A stretch of DNA of 64,000 nucleotides from Sthenelais limicola. Its lineage: Eukaryota; Annelida; Polychaeta; Phyllodocida; Sigalionidae. The notes beneath the pieces are model-generated. The model searched no databases. It had not been told where the DNA came from and saw only the letters and a list, made by a program, of their open reading frames with translations. Location of the stretch: positions 41,911,744 through 41,975,743 of the forward strand of contig OW804096.1 of NCBI GenBank assembly GCA_942159475.1, written 5' to 3'. A program made the translations under genes and the position numbers. Below are positions 1 to 14,200 of this stretch, piece by piece; position 1 is the stretch's first letter; each line of letters opens with the position of its first letter.

Positions 1-931
1 ATATCTGTTATTATACAGGATACACATTTGCATATTCACCAGGGAACCATTTGATTGGCCCACTGAAGTTCCACCAATTTTGTTTACATTTGTATTCTAT
101 ATCTTCACACAAAATATATAGTAGGCAAGGGCTAATCCCAACTACAATTACGGCATGCAAACCAGATGCAATGGGTAGATTAAATTTATAAGAACCAGTC
201 ATTCATGTAACCCAGATTATCAGGAATGGCCTAAGAACTATGTAATCCGTTAGTTAAACCTCTTTACGCGATAGACATGGTATTCTTGGCTTTCATACGA
301 GGTAGTATTCCTAGTGATTGGTCCCTCTTACTCTTGGAATTTCAAAGTTACCGATAATTTCAAAAGCTATTGTGATTATCCATGGCTCAAACAAACATTA
401 GTTGAAATCTGATTTTAAATCCTATCCATTTTATACTGCCATTTGCTTTTATTTTTGTCCATTTCCTTGTCCACTTTCATACAAGCAGATCACCATGCTT
501 TGATGCGTATACAATGTTTTATTATTTAATTGTTCATGTTTAGGTTTTTATTGATAGCATTTTGTTACATTGTACAATATTCTCAGCATATCACAACATT
601 GTATACATGTATACATAATAAATATAAGTAGTTGACACGCCAATATGTATATAAAAATACAGATCTCAAATCAATAAGATTTAAAGTTATATAAAGAGAA
701 TAAATAATATGGTAATAATACTAGTCTTTACAAGCTTTATGATTGCTGTTGGTTTTAGGGACTTATGAAATTGTCAGACTCGGAAAAGCCAAATGGGAAT
801 GGAAATGCAAGACAGTAAAACTCGAAGTGAAGTTATAGATTTTAACCAGAGGCCTTTACTTGGTGCAAAGTGAGACACAAATCGGTGTCCTCGGGTGTAA
901 ACCTCAGCTCAAAACACAACATTTTTAACCA
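1..931. other. AT-rich stretch, no gene seen
   Basis: I see no supportable gene here. The longest frame is about 60 codons and resembles no known protein. The stretch is AT-rich with short TATA/ATAT runs around 600-720. It ends where the first TTAA-flanked MITE begins at 932. Best read as intergenic or intronic DNA. Confidence 0.6.
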
Positions 932-1267
932 TTAAAGCTACGCTTTCAGCTGACACCAACCTGTTATTCCATTCTTTACCGACCCTTCTAAAAGTCAATT
1001 GACCCACATTTTGGAGGATTTTGTCTTGTTTTTGCTACAATGGATTTTTTTTGCTACCATGGTTCATAAATGTCCACATCTGCCCAAGAGTTGGTTACAC
1101 TTATTATCGCTCACTGGCGGCCGGTTTTTTTTCGACTTCGAATTCTTGTATACAAACATTTATAGCAGCAGCAGAATATTGATAAATTCAGTCTTATATC
1201 ATTGATCAAACAATGAGTAAATGTGGTAAGATTTTGTTTGTCGCAATAGCTGAGAATGCTGTTTTAA
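932..1267 (+). mobile_element. TTAA-flanked MITE, copy 1
   Basis: First of five copies of a short non-autonomous repeat. The left end is TTAA followed by AGCTACGCTTTCAG; the right end is CTGAGAATGCTGTTTTAA, an imperfect inverted repeat of the left. Internal landmarks shared with the other copies are GGAGGATTTTGTC, ATAAATGTCCACAT, a CTCACTGGCGGC block, AGCAGCAGAATATTGATAAATTCAGTC and TTTGTCGCAATAGCTGAG. It has no coding capacity. TTAA at both ends is compatible with a TTAA target duplication as in piggyBac and Kolobok elements, but TTAA could also be the tip of the inverted repeat, so the superfamily is left open. Confidence 0.8.
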
Positions 1268-4200
1268 TCCTTTAAAAGGCGGCCATTAAAGTGTTCAGGA
1301 ATAATAACGTTCACTAATGACATCTTTGACAATCAAAAAAATTACAAAAAGGTGAAAATATCCACAGGAAATACCAAAGCACCTCGATTGCCTCAAGCCC
1401 CCTATGGGGTTACGCAAATCTAACACAAAGCTGCAGGATAAACGGCCTGATTTTTATGCGGGAACTTGCAACTTGCCCTGTTTGCCTAAATATTGTTTGC
1501 CACAGAACAGTGATTACAGAATGTATGAATAGGATCATACTTGCTCAATAAAATCATGGTGAGTGACCAATACTGGTGACATTAATATGTATACAGTGAG
1601 GGAAACAGTCAACTGACTTGCACGAGATGCAAATATCAGGTGTTGTTGGAACTTTCCCACTGATTTAGACCCCATGGGCATGGACTAACGGCCTTTCTAG
1701 TTGTACATACAAACGTGTTCAGCAATGGTCCCGGACGTTAGCCTCCAGTGTTGCCAGTTTTTGCTAGTAGTCCAGTAGTAAATATGGTCAAATAGATCAA
1801 CTCTGGTAAAGGTCCATGAGACATGTATATGCTGTTATGCTTGATGAATTCAGTTAAAGTCCACTGTATGGAATAGTGACTAACTATGAGAGAGGTACAT
1901 GATTCTGATTATGACAAATGGACGTAACAAGTGTGCTGGCAATTAAACAATAGTAAATTTAATGTATTGTTTTGGAGCGTTACATGGTCTGGGCAGACTG
2001 GGTGAAAATGACAGGAAGAATAATACAAGGGTGTCTGAATCGCCTATAACTGGGAAATTATGGATGTTGAGCGTACCACAGTAAAAAAGAGCTGCCGGGG
2101 TGGAAGCTGTTCAGCGAAGTCAGACCTTTGTCCTCTTTATAGCGATGTTATTTCTATCAATTCACGAGTGAAGTTGTAAGCTTAATTTATGAAGTTTTCA
2201 CTAACGTCACCCCATTAGCTACATCTGTATGCAAACAGGCCACTTACAGATATGATAAGCAGAGGGCAAAGGCAGTTCGTCGTGTGAGTTGTGAATTCGG
2301 AAAGCTTGTTTAGTATTCAGGTGTTAAAGCTCGGCATTGTCAACTCAGATAGCAGCGAGGTTATTCGTGCGGAGGTGATTTAGTCCTAAATGTTTGTGGT
2401 TTCCCGAACAAAAACAACTTGAGATAAAGCCTCAGATATATATGGGTTTTTAGGACTTCTAGGAGAGACATTTTCTAAGGTTAGGACTCGTGTATACACG
2501 AAAGGAATGGGAGGGTAGAGACAGGCAATACAAAGACCTTATCTTGCTTCTAATTTACAGAAAGATCACGGCACCCGTTACACCTGCTTCCCCATTTCTT
2601 ATTTCGATTCACGCCTAGCCCAAGAAAAACCAGGTCCTTCTTTAGGAATCCTTCATTTTCAGTCACATCACAGGGAAGGCTGTTTTGGTGATATAAAACA
2701 CACCCACTGCAGTGGCATTGACATTTCAATACCGGCATTGTGGCGGAACTTTTTTGCCACCTCCCAATCACATTTTACCTAAAATATATAAATTCAAATT
2801 TCATGTGACGTTGCCCCAGAAGCTTGAGAACTGCTTGGAAGTTCCAGTGTTGACGCACTCGCTTATCATCTCGTTTTATTTCGTGAAGACGTAAATCCAT
2901 CGAAACGCAATGAGCCCAGGCAATCCGGTTGCAAGTGCAATTTCTGCAAATCTCGTCCTGAATTAAATTTTGAAAGTAAATACATGTTTCGCGATTCACC
3001 TTTCTTTTAGCAAGATTAACAGCTGTCCAGATGCAACAACACTCCCAGGTAGCTTTAATTCCATCAATTTGCAACTTGCAATGGAGGATATGATATAATT
3101 AACCAAAATTTGATGTAGCCTATTTCACGTAGCCTATCTTCATACGTATCAAATAATTCATCCATGCGTTTATAATTCCATTCCCATAATTCATTGGTAA
3201 TACGAGCTTTTCTCCCTACAGCTATTTTCTGACTCTTTTCCCAAGCCAGTACCCTTGAAGGAAATCAATACATTTTACAAGCCAAATGTTTGCTTTCATG
3301 TAGGAGATCAGCGATCATCTATGTTCAAATATTGAACAGAGTGATGGCTTGCACTTCCTTATAACGTTAACCGTTAATGATTGGAAGGCTTGAGTAATAT
3401 ATATTATGGTCAAGGCCATAATAAGTTATACTACCAATTTGTATAAACTAAAACATGATGAGCTTTGATCTACATATTTAGGCCCTACTGAGATAATTAC
3501 CCTCTCTTCCCCAAATGGCTCGGCATGCTAAGGAACATGTCAAATTCGTAGGCAATCGTTTCAAAGGTAAAGCATTGGAAAAGTAGGTATCCCTTGGGTT
3601 TGGGCCAATTGATTTGACTGTCCCCAGGCTGTGTAATTGGGACTAACAAATTCACACCATGCCCGAAAACCTCAAAATACCCTACACCATATTAAGACCC
3701 TTAGATCCTTGTGAATTGTTTTTATTCAATTGTACCGGTATACCAGTCATGTGTATGCTATATAATTTATAAATAAAGAGCTCTACATGAGTTGGTTCTG
3801 CCAAACCATATTCTTTCTACATATCACCGCTCCTCCTATCACAATGCAGGTTAATCTGTCATTTAAGAAATAATATCAGTATCAATTATATCCAAACTTG
3901 GAACTGAACTCGAGCGTGAACTAGCATACCATAGATGGTACCGGTTTCCAACATCAGGGATTAAAGATGGAGCAGGTGGGCAAGAAGAGCAATCTTGTCT
4001 CGCCTTGGCATTCGCCTAATCTCCTGTTTGATCCGGGGCAGCTATGTTTTCTCACTGATTTAACCTTTTTGTTGATAGTGGGCTAAATATAGAGTTTCAA
4101 TCTTGAAGTAAGGGACGTCCTGTGAGTAGCTCTTACCAGCAGAAAATAGAATTTACGCCATTAAATCATGGATTATAGGAATTCTTTACATCTCAAAGCC

Positions 4201-4354
4201 TGCAACAAGTCCAGTACAGCCTATACTACATAATTATGTGTTCCCTTACTACAACCTTTTAGGGATGCTTTCTGGTTTTCATAAAGGGACACTTGTGCCA
4301 TACGGCTTGTCACGGTTCCACGTGACCTAAATGATGCAGCAATCTGGTTGGTTA
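1268..4354. other. unique DNA, no assignable gene
   Basis: No gene can be assigned over about 3 kb. The only coding-like signal is on the minus strand between 3074 and 2550, where one reading frame stays open for about 175 codons except for a single TAA at 2775-2777. It encodes a charged, Cys-containing sequence that I do not recognise, and there is no in-frame ATG at its upstream limit. Treat it as a possible decayed exon at most. Confidence 0.5.
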
Positions 4355-4380
4355 AACCAATGAGATTAATCTCATTGGTT
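4355..4380. repeat. perfect 26-bp palindrome
   Basis: The sequence reads identically on both strands for 26 bp, with half-site AACCAATGAGATT. The halves contain CCAAT and ATTGG in inverted orientation. It is flanked by further GGTTAAAC words, making a slightly larger imperfect inverted repeat. It could extrude as a cruciform or be a dimeric protein-binding site; function is unknown. Confidence 0.85.
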
Positions 4381-4991
4381 AAACACGTAGCATAAATTAA
4401 ATTCTTGCAGCGCCCTGTAACGCAACTTAGACACATCGGTATACATATTCAGGTAGATACGGTAAATATATGGACATGAATATAGCTGAGCAGGAGGGGG
4501 CGCGGCTTCAATCTCTGGGTCATCCCAGTGACCATGACAACCTGAACTATCATCCAATCAGACTCGCCCATGTGTGTGCTTCGAATGGAACATATAAACA
4601 ACTTTTGCCACTGGACTTAGCCACTGGACAGATAAAGTTACATATATTTATTTCCACAGGAAAGTTTTAACTTTTGTTGTATATTAGGGTGAAAATAAAT
4701 ATCTTTATTTCGCCAAAGTTCTCCTCTATGTCATTATTCATGTCACGTCAATTAATCTCTTGCCGCATTTATGAATATATACACATTAAGTCTCTCAGCC
4801 CCCCTCTCAGTCTATATGAGTGTATACTTTCTCAACAAATCAGAAAGTAATGGAATGCCAAATTTTGACGCTCGGTACCGTTGGTAATCGATCTAACTCA
4901 CGCCCTGCGATTTGACAAGCTGGACAAAATGGACTCGACTTCCGGTCTGGCACTTCCCCCCAACTTTCCACCATCAAACCTCCATCATACC

Positions 4992-5043
4992 AGAGCTATA
5001 CATATTGTATCTATAGCTCTGATCATACCATTTGGTATGATCA
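4992..5043. repeat. two adjacent inverted repeats
   Basis: Two palindromic structures lie side by side. The first has 9-bp arms AGAGCTATA (4992-5000) and TATAGCTCT (5012-5020). The second, 5020-5043, is a perfect palindrome with half-site TGATCATACCA around a TT centre region. The word ATCATACCA also occurs just upstream near 4983. A short frame from 4881 runs across both structures, which argues against it being real coding sequence. Confidence 0.8.
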
Positions 5044-8000
5044 TTTTCTCTAACGCAAATGAGCGTAGGTTTTGGCTCAAACAAAGCGAATATGAATACA
5101 GCCAACTCATCAGTTGCTAGATGAAGGGTAGTGATAGTTGTGTTTAGTGTCGGGCGCCACTGGTATAAGTAATGGGCCCCTCATGACATTGGTTCGCTGC
5201 CTCCAGTATGAGATATGTTCCCTCGACGATTAATATTTCCACCCCGCAGTAGTTGATTTACCCGACCTGATCTGTCCCATGGTTTTCAATTCAATCTCAA
5301 CGCAGGAAATTCATCTCGTCTATCATTCTCCATTTTGGGTCCTGCCGTTTGTCTTTATACTATTTCCTGTTGTATCCGCCCCCATCATCTTGGGGTCAGG
5401 TGAATAGTCGACATTTTTCCGGTGAACCTAGCTCAAGTTTTTGCAACTTTCTTCTTCGGTCACACACCGTTCATCCATTACTTTGTTGTCTTAAAGTTGT
5501 TTTATTCATAATGAATTGCCTAAACCTGGCTCATGTACATTGCCTTTTGACTTTTTGTGATATCTCATATTCTTGTAACTTTTCCTTTGTTCCCTGAGGA
5601 CCTCACTTCAAAACCTTTTTTTACTAGTCCGTACATATTCCTGATTTATATATGTTAACATTCATCGTTATACAAAACTTGCAATGGTGTTTTTAAAATT
5701 TGCTGGATCGTGATTTTGATGACTCTATATCAACCTACAGGACAGTATAAGTATGCTCTTTTATTACTTAACAGCTCATACGTGCAATATCATGACAATA
5801 TTTCATGGGAAAACAATGGATTGTAAAATCAGGCATAGTATTTATCTTTTAGCAAAAAATTAAGGACACCCTCCAAATGAGTCGAAATATCATGTTAAAA
5901 TAACTTAACAGGTATATTGGGTATAAGGGATCCGCCAGGAAGACCTCAGTTGAGAGGCAGGCATCCTGTTCTGATGCGATGTAAATTGAAATTTCGGAAT
6001 AAAAATACGATATATATATATATGTGATGATGTATGACTTCAAACATTTAGTATACATATCCTCACGTTACATCAGAACCGAGTTTTTATTCATTATTTT
6101 TTGGCACTAAATCTGCTCTCTGGAAGTACTGTCAAAGATAATATTGCATCATAAAAGAAATCACACATTATGTATACATCAACTCTTCAAAGGAATCTGG
6201 CAGATTGAATCTCTTCTTTTGTCCGGCTCTTAAAATACATATATATGCTGCTTGCTCCAACAATCTTTCTGTCATTTCCTCGTAGCCTTTGTTGGCTAAG
6301 TTTTTTCCCACCCATCAAGATGGCTGTCGCTTGGTGATTTCATGCTGAGTGAGTCCAATATTGCGAAGATTTCTTTAGGTGCTGATAATAGGTTCTGCAC
6401 GATATCTTCCCTCTGGTCCCATAAAAGAATCATGCTCTCCATAGCGACACTTGACAGAGCGATAAAATCACAAATTTAGGCGATCATCACGTTGTCTTGG
6501 ACAGTCCGCAGAGAATGCATCATTCTTGAATATTGCCAGTCGGCTGAATACGCCTCCCTGAAATAGACTGACACTCCCATCTCTACGAGAATATCAATTG
6601 TGGCGGAATTGTTAAGGTGGAAAGAGCAATTAAAGGAATGTGGTAAACTATTCCCATGGTAATAGGGGATTTGCATGTGCCACTTCGCATGTCTGTTGCA
6701 GTGCATGCTGGGGTGGATTCTGATGAAATCTGATATACAGATATTTGGCAACATTTTTATCGAAAATTCCCAGAATGTTGTCACCAATATCATAGCTTTT
6801 ATAAATAATCTATGAAAACCAAATGCATGATGGAAAAGATGGAGGCTTGTGTTATCGAAACACGTATAACACATACGCATATCAACATTAGAGCGTTGAT
6901 ATATATAATCCATGCTGAATATGGGATAATTTCTATAGAAGTTATACGTTGCTATTAGTCCCATGATTCCATGCGAATGAAGATTGAAATGGCGGTTATG
7001 CAATTCCCCCATTGGCATGTTAAGAAAGGTCAGTTTAGGCGAAGAATGGATTTGCATCCTATGATATATTTTAAAGTTCTATAATATATTATACATTTTA
7101 AAGTTGTACGGATGCGACTGTATTAATGTTACAGTGTGTTAGGAGTTAAACAAAGGGTTAGTTGAGGATCATGGTTGATATTAGAACATCTTGTCAGATT
7201 GCAGAACTACTTAATGAAACATAGTTCACATCAAGTAGGACAAGCTTCGCTGTGTCTCTCCCTTTATTACTATCGAGTCACTATTGGCAGGCACTTAATC
7301 AGTAACATTCATCCGTGCTTTGCAATGGGTAATGGCAGTTTCACGGGTTTGAAGATTAGCTGAGCAGTCCTTTGTTTTTATCCTAGCACTCAGGGTGCAT
7401 AAATTCATAATGAAGTTTCATAACTTTTGGGAACCACTCAGATTTCAAGCGCTTTCATTTTACCTCATCCGAGGCGTTCTAATTAGTTCGTCATATTCTA
7501 GGTTCAATGTCCCGTTTCTACTCAGGTCTCCGAACAATTATTTGTTTTAGAATGTGTAGTCTCAAAGGACAACTATAAATCATGATGCATATTACCATGG
7601 CATCTTGAAATACACTTAAAAAAAGAAATTTTTATATATTTCTTTAACTTTACTAGTTTTTTGTGCGTGGGTAAGGGGCGTGGGGGTGGAATGAGTTTGA
7701 CACGATAGACGAGCGCTTGTGTCAAAATCTGCAGATTTTAGATTTTTGAGTAGATAAGGGCTTTGTCCTTTTCCCAGCCAATCGGTCGGCAGGGAAAGGT
7801 CGGCCCATTGCGCTCATAAGTAACTCCTCCCCAAAAGACACACGGGACGAATCAATCACTTAAACATTTTACTATTGTCATTAGGCAGTTGGGAAGAGGA
7901 AAGAGTGTAGTCGGTAAACTTCGAAAGAAGAGTAACAAGGTTTGCGTATTGTTTTCCCTTCTCGGTTGTTTAGCGACTGCACAGTCGTTGCTTTCGGAAC

Positions 8001-10986
8001 GTACAGATAAAATGTCTCCATGTTCTTAAACCAAACATTAAATAATCTAGCTAGAACCGGTACACCCATCCTCCTTATTCGCATTGATTTGCTGACTTAG
8101 AGCATGGGCATGTTTTTTTAAAAAGTAAAACTCGGTGCAGACGACTTTACTTGGTGTTTGAAATGGGATAGGAAGCATTAAACAGCAAGACTACTAAAAG
8201 CAAAATTAATTTTGGTGAAAAGAGGTCGTCCAGGGAGACAGCCGAAAAATGGTTCAGGTTTCTTTTGTAATTGGGGTTCATTCTTCGCTGGGATGTTGGC
8301 GTGGTCTGAAGCGTTTTCCCCAGGGAAACATAATACATTCCCGCCAAATCAGTGCGTCAGCCTAAGTGACTGCCCCGTTGTGACAAATGTCTATACCACT
8401 CTGTAATTCATTTTCATCTTCAATTACAATTTCTAATATCTTTATAATTCTTTAATAAATAATTTCTTTCATTGTTATTAAATTCTCTTATAAATAAGCT
8501 TTGAATAACTGCGATAAAATTATAAGTGCATAAGATCGAGAGGGCCAACACAGAGGTTTGCTCTAGTCCTGATGATCTTTATAAGTTTGAATTGAATAAA
8601 ATCTACATTTGACTTTTGACATTTTCATGTTGTCACTTTAACGGAAATGGCATGGTTTGTTCAGCATGCCAGGAAGAGTACGTACGTCTCTTGAAATGTA
8701 AATGGCAGGTGAATGTCATTAATCAGAGAAACCCCATCACCTTATAATTTTTAATTGTAAAAGTGAATCCATCTGTTGACCTACTTAAAAAGTTTGGAAC
8801 TTTATTCTCGAAAATATGAAAAACACGTTTTTTGCAGTGATACTACATGATGAAGTTCAGATTTATCTTCTTATTATCTTCTTCTGAGAGTTAAATGTCT
8901 GCATTAAATCAACAGTTGTGTTTAATTTTTAAATTTCAATCCATCGAATTAGTTTAAAGTTAATATATGAAGTTAGCTTTCAACTGAGATACGCTTCTTA
9001 CAACTATGTTCTATGTACTAAATGAGTACCACACACGAACGGAAATTCAGGCAGTGTACTGTGAAATTCTCTTCCACCCCTCTGCTATTATAAAGTCTAT
9101 ATTCATCCTTTTCTGTCTTAGTTATTAATGCCATTTTTCCCATCATAGCTCTAATGCTGAATCAATCTTAAGGAGGAGGTCAACGAATTGAACATCAGTG
9201 ACTTGGCAGCCTTTATCTAACATCAAAAATACTTTCTTGTGATGGATACAACATGCCTCAGGATAATTTTTATACCAAATAGTCAGTGTGGAGGGGCATT
9301 ATGTATGTTTCTGGGCCCACAAACTGGCGCCACTTGGGATTTTCCAATGCCCTCTTGAGTTAAACAGACATTTTTTTAAACACTTTAGCTTCGCAGTTGG
9401 TGCCTTTGAGTGACCATAAGTCAGCCTTAAATAAATATAAAACACTGGGACTTTGAAGCTTTGCCATGCATGACGTTTTTATCCCAGGGGTGGTATCTAG
9501 CTATCCCTCTTGATGGCACTTTTATCCTGTTTGCCCCAAACCATCACTGTTTAACAGCAAAATACAAACATAAGCAGCTTAAACCCTGCTTCTGTCAACA
9601 GTGATTGCAGGTCTACAATTTTGCTCTGAATCCATGGACAAAACCATTGTTTTCAGTTTCGTTTAGATAAGAAACCCACATGTGCGATGTTCACAAAGTG
9701 ATTACCCACGTATTCATCTGGTTTTCCTTACGGCAACAACAAAGTTTTTATTTCTTAATTATTTTTTTCTTTCAAATTGAAAGCGGGACTAGGTTTCACC
9801 AATTAACCATTGTTGTTAAGACAATGATTACCCATGTACTTGTGTGCCTTCCTTAGCGGAAACAAAAAGAAACGTTTTCTTTTATCTAGACGCATGCATA
9901 CTTTTCTTATAACAGCCATTTCAAACAGCCTCCCTTTCTTTCTCCCGGGAAAATAGCGTAAGCACAAGCACAATTGCTGAATATGCAGCTATAGCCAAGA
10001 TTTACAGCTGTCAACTGTCAATCTACGTCCGTAGTAAATCGCCGATATTACAGTTTTGCTTCTTCCTTGACTAAAAGGATAATACCACCTGCCTGTAGTT
10101 ATCTCACAAAAGCAGGAGCCTAGGCTTTCGCATATCGAGGGGCAGAACATCAGTGTATGTCCTGTGCATCTTCCGGGGCATCCATCACTGCGCTCACCTT
10201 CCTCCTATCACACCTTCATCAACCTATGTAAGATCCCGTCACGTCACTTCCGGAACGTGGAAGACTCGTCTCGGTAGACCTCAATGCCTGCGATGGATGA
10301 TTAGGTTTTAAACTGGCTCTCGTGAAGGATGAGTAAGATGCATTGGGCATGTATTACGAGCATCCCATGTAAAAAGGATGTTATCCCCGTCGAATGATCT
10401 CTAAGATGCATCTAAACATATAATTTATGGGAGTTGGAGAACAGATTTTTGTTGCTGTATCCGAGATCTTTCCTGTGATATGATATAATATTATGTTGTC
10501 AGTTGTGGTGGGATTGGAAACTAACTCTCAAGTCTTAAACTTTCTTCTTGATGGAGAAACGTGAGCAAGTTGGTATTGTTCAGTGAAAGACGGTACAGTG
10601 ACAAAAGATACAGTCCTTCATATGTTCACATAATATATGGACAATGGATTCGTGATTCTTATCGTTGAAACTGTTCATGACGTTGGGCTGTAGCAATCAG
10701 ACTGAATAACTATATACGGACTTTCTCCTCAACCCTAAGCATTTATTAAATAAAGATGAAAGGAGATGCAGAGTTTTGCATGAAACACTATTTATTTTTG
10801 TCCCAGAGCTGTCCCATTGGTGCATTAGTAAAGAAGTACATACGTGGACTAAAGCTAAAGGGAGAGAGCTCTAAGCATGTTCTAAATGTTTGATATGTAT
10901 GGGGCTTGGAACTTACATCTTGTAGGCACACATAGACAATCGACCCATCGATGATCATATTCCGGAGATCCACTTTCCACGCCACA
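5044..10986. other. unique AT-rich DNA with one long unassigned minus-strand frame
   Basis: About 6 kb without a recognisable gene. The only notable frame is on the minus strand from 7057 to 6476, 193 codons. Its product is dominated by H, N, M, Y, F and S and is poor in K, E and G, unlike an ordinary soluble protein, and I recognise no domain. A (TA)n run lies at 6010-6023. An 8-bp inverted repeat AAAGAAAT/ATTTCTTT lies near 7623. No TIR pair or LTR was found. Confidence 0.5.
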
Positions 10987-11230
10987 GCCACGCCCCCTTC
11001 TGTGACGTCATAATAGGTGTGCGGTTTCCAAGACCTTATGTCATTGTTACGTCATACGCACATCCTTCCATTACCCACTTTCCTACCTGATTCCGCACTG
11101 TGCGGTTGTGTTTCCTTTGTGGAAAGTTTTTTTCTTATCTTATTCTATTATTGTAATTGTTTATTGGGAAATAAACCTTGCTGTTTGCTGGTTTCCTGGC
11201 CACTCCTGCCTCATCGTTCCTTCATTCACA
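10987..11230 (+). repeat. LTR-like repeat, copy X, with CRE and AATAAA
   Basis: This segment aligns by eye with 23723-23945. Shared blocks in order are GCCACGCCCCCTT, a GACGTCATAAT block (here containing the full CRE palindrome TGACGTCA at 11003-11010), a CCATT..CCACTT..CCTGA pyrimidine-rich block, TTTTTTCTT..TGTAATTGTTT, GAAATAAAC, then TGGT..GGCCA..CATTCA. CRE-type elements upstream and AATAAA near the 3' end are the order expected of promoter and poly(A) parts of a long terminal repeat. No TG...CA boundaries, primer-binding site or internal retroelement ORF could be shown, so it may be a solo LTR or another retroposon end. Confidence 0.5.
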
Positions 11231-14200
11231 GTTACAAGATCTCACCAGGACATATATTATATATATATGTGTGATTAGTTTGAAAAGTCATACAAAAGCC
11301 CCTCCAATCAGCTGCATACATCCTTGCCATATTGCAAGAAATCATTTTTATTTCAAAATATCACTTTGATGACCAATTCGATGCGGATTTTGGATTGAAT
11401 GGCCCTGCTTATTTTATGTCCAAGGGTGTTGACAAATGTATGTTATAATTTACATTGCATTAACCCGTGAATACACCTAATTTAACACGTTTAAATGAAG
11501 CGAATGGTCGCATCACGAGCATTCATTGATCTGTAGAACGGACAGCGCTGCTGTCGAGAGACAACCGAGGGTTAATTTATTTGACCCTTCAACGGTATTC
11601 CTGAAAATCGATCACCCTACGGTTAACCGATTCATAGTGATTTCTATTCATGAGGTCAGGGCTTTTGGGTGGATTATCGTCTCTGTAGTGGGCAATACAT
11701 AATCTTAACGAGAAGCTTAAGTAAAACCATATTACTCAAAGATACCCTCGTTTTGGGGTAGCAGTTTGGTATTTCGCGCACTTCCATGTGCAATATGTGG
11801 GAATTGTCCGATCACATTTGTCAATTTTTCGCTCTAATTGTATTTCATAACAGTGATAAGATTGCATCACCTATAACGAAAGATAACAATTATTTTTGTC
11901 ATAATATATTCTTTTGGCCAACCTGTGAGATATTGAGGATGTTGTATTAATTAAGTCTAATTCATAGGTCAAACAAAAAAAGATAAAAAGCCTTAGGTCT
12001 ACAACGCTCGAATTTAACAAGGTGAATGTGTGGTTTAAATTGCAGATAATAACACCCTTCTTCAAATACTCTTACATAAAACAAATATGATGAAAAGTAC
12101 ATTTTCCTCATTCGCGTGTACCGGTAATTTATTATGCACAGGTCTATGGCGCAATGGTAAGAAGTATATGGGACTTTCTCATAGGAATGATTATGTGACA
12201 CAGAACAGAAATAACTGTGTACATGCATATGTATAACAAATTTGGGAAACACCTTTTCCCTAAGTTGCGGATAGTTGGATGTGTCTACCTATTTCAGAAA
12301 ATACAATCATTTTCAAAGGAAATCACTCGAAAATATTTCTTTTATCAGAGATCTTTGTGGTTTCCATATTCTCTGCCTATTTGCACGATCTACATGGCAT
12401 GTATATCTTTGTTATGTAACATTACGTAACATTGTGTAACCTCATTAAATATTAATTATCACCCATTTATTATATTATCTCATTACTAAAATCGCTAATT
12501 ATGCTTAGCTACCCAGTACTGTGCACGTCGATTAATAGATAAATCACAAAGTTATCCCTGCTCCTTTCCCAATAAGCATGGACATGGAATCAACCTGCAT
12601 TGCAGTGCCCTCTGTTCAGCTATTTATTTCCTCCATTCTACCCATTCTGTTTCACCTGTGGGCAAGATTGAGCGATGCAATGCCAAAGTCCCGACCCTTA
12701 AATGGTGCATATAATCATACTGGATTGTATGCCCAGCGATGTTCAATATTTTTCAGCATGGCTTGAGCAATCGCAAGAAACTGATATCATTATACAGTTG
12801 TGGTGGGTCCTGTCTGCCGAGAGTAATTGTGATGAGAACTTCTGAGAGCCACCCATCGATCACTTTTTGTTTGGGCCTCAGCAATGGGGACGTGATGCGT
12901 TAATTACCTTGGATACATATCAAACACGAGGGGACATTTTACATGTGATGGTAAGGGGTTCATGTGATTGGTTGATATTGATCAGGTGCTGTAGTCCCCT
13001 ATGGTCAATGTTTGGTAGTAATCAATGATGGAAAGGATCTCTTGTGTGAGGCTTCATATTTGAATTTTGGTCGGTAATCAAAGCTGGGAATATTCATGAT
13101 TTCTGCAGCAAAAAGGCCTGCTGGAATATGCATAGCTTACCTCTATGTTAATTATTCCTGCCACGTTGAAGTTGCTTACAAAGTAGAAGACAATTGTAAC
13201 TTCGATTGATAACGAGCGTTATCACTGCATCCGAGGAAGTGATGATTTGTACCATTATTCCGATGCTCAATCAATCCTTTTTTTCCCTTCAGGCAGGATA
13301 TACTACTGGCTCCCAGGGTGATGAATTTATAGAGATCTATCTTGCTACTATACATACATAACAAACTTAGACTCTGGTACTAATCCGATTTGTGCCACAC
13401 ACAAATTCTGCTACAATAATTTAACACTGAAATTATAGCATGGTCTTTTGAACTATGGTTCATATTTCTCTGATACGTAGCAAAACGAATACTTGTATGC
13501 CTGCTGACAAAACTAAAATAACATTCAATATTAGCAGTCATTTATATTTAAAATGGAACAAAGATCACCACCGCCCAAGCTCTTCTTTTGTTTTGATATC
13601 CACCGATGAAAAAATGCAGGATCAACATTGCTACTTGATGTATGCAAATAATGACTTTGGGACCGAATACAAGAGTAGTAGATCAACATGAAATGACAAC
13701 AACCCCAAGCACTTGGAATATGTGGCTTTGATTTCTTGTGAATGCGCTAATGGGAGATGGAAAATATGAAGACAAAAATTGATTTAGGGTTCTGTGTATT
13801 CCGGGATATATAATGCGATTCGATAGATTACATTTTCTCATACACTGCATTCCATGTCTATAGGAATCATGCAATAATTATTTGTTGCAATATCTTGGGC
13901 ATAGTTACCACTCACAGAATTGCTTTATTACGACATGGAATTTAGTAAGTGAAAATTAGATTACTTCTGAGCAGATGTCGTGGTTTATAGTCGTCCATTG
14001 CTTTTCAAGTGGAAAATTCTCCTCACAATCTAGGCCAGACAGCAAAGGGACGACTGCACGAAATCTGCCCGATCCAATTTTAGATAAGGAATCACGTAAA
14101 ACATTTTTGCCACTATGGGTATTTTACTTCTATTATCAAAGCTAAAGAGAAAGGATTAAGGAAAACACAACCCTTATATGCTGCATGATAATTAATATTA

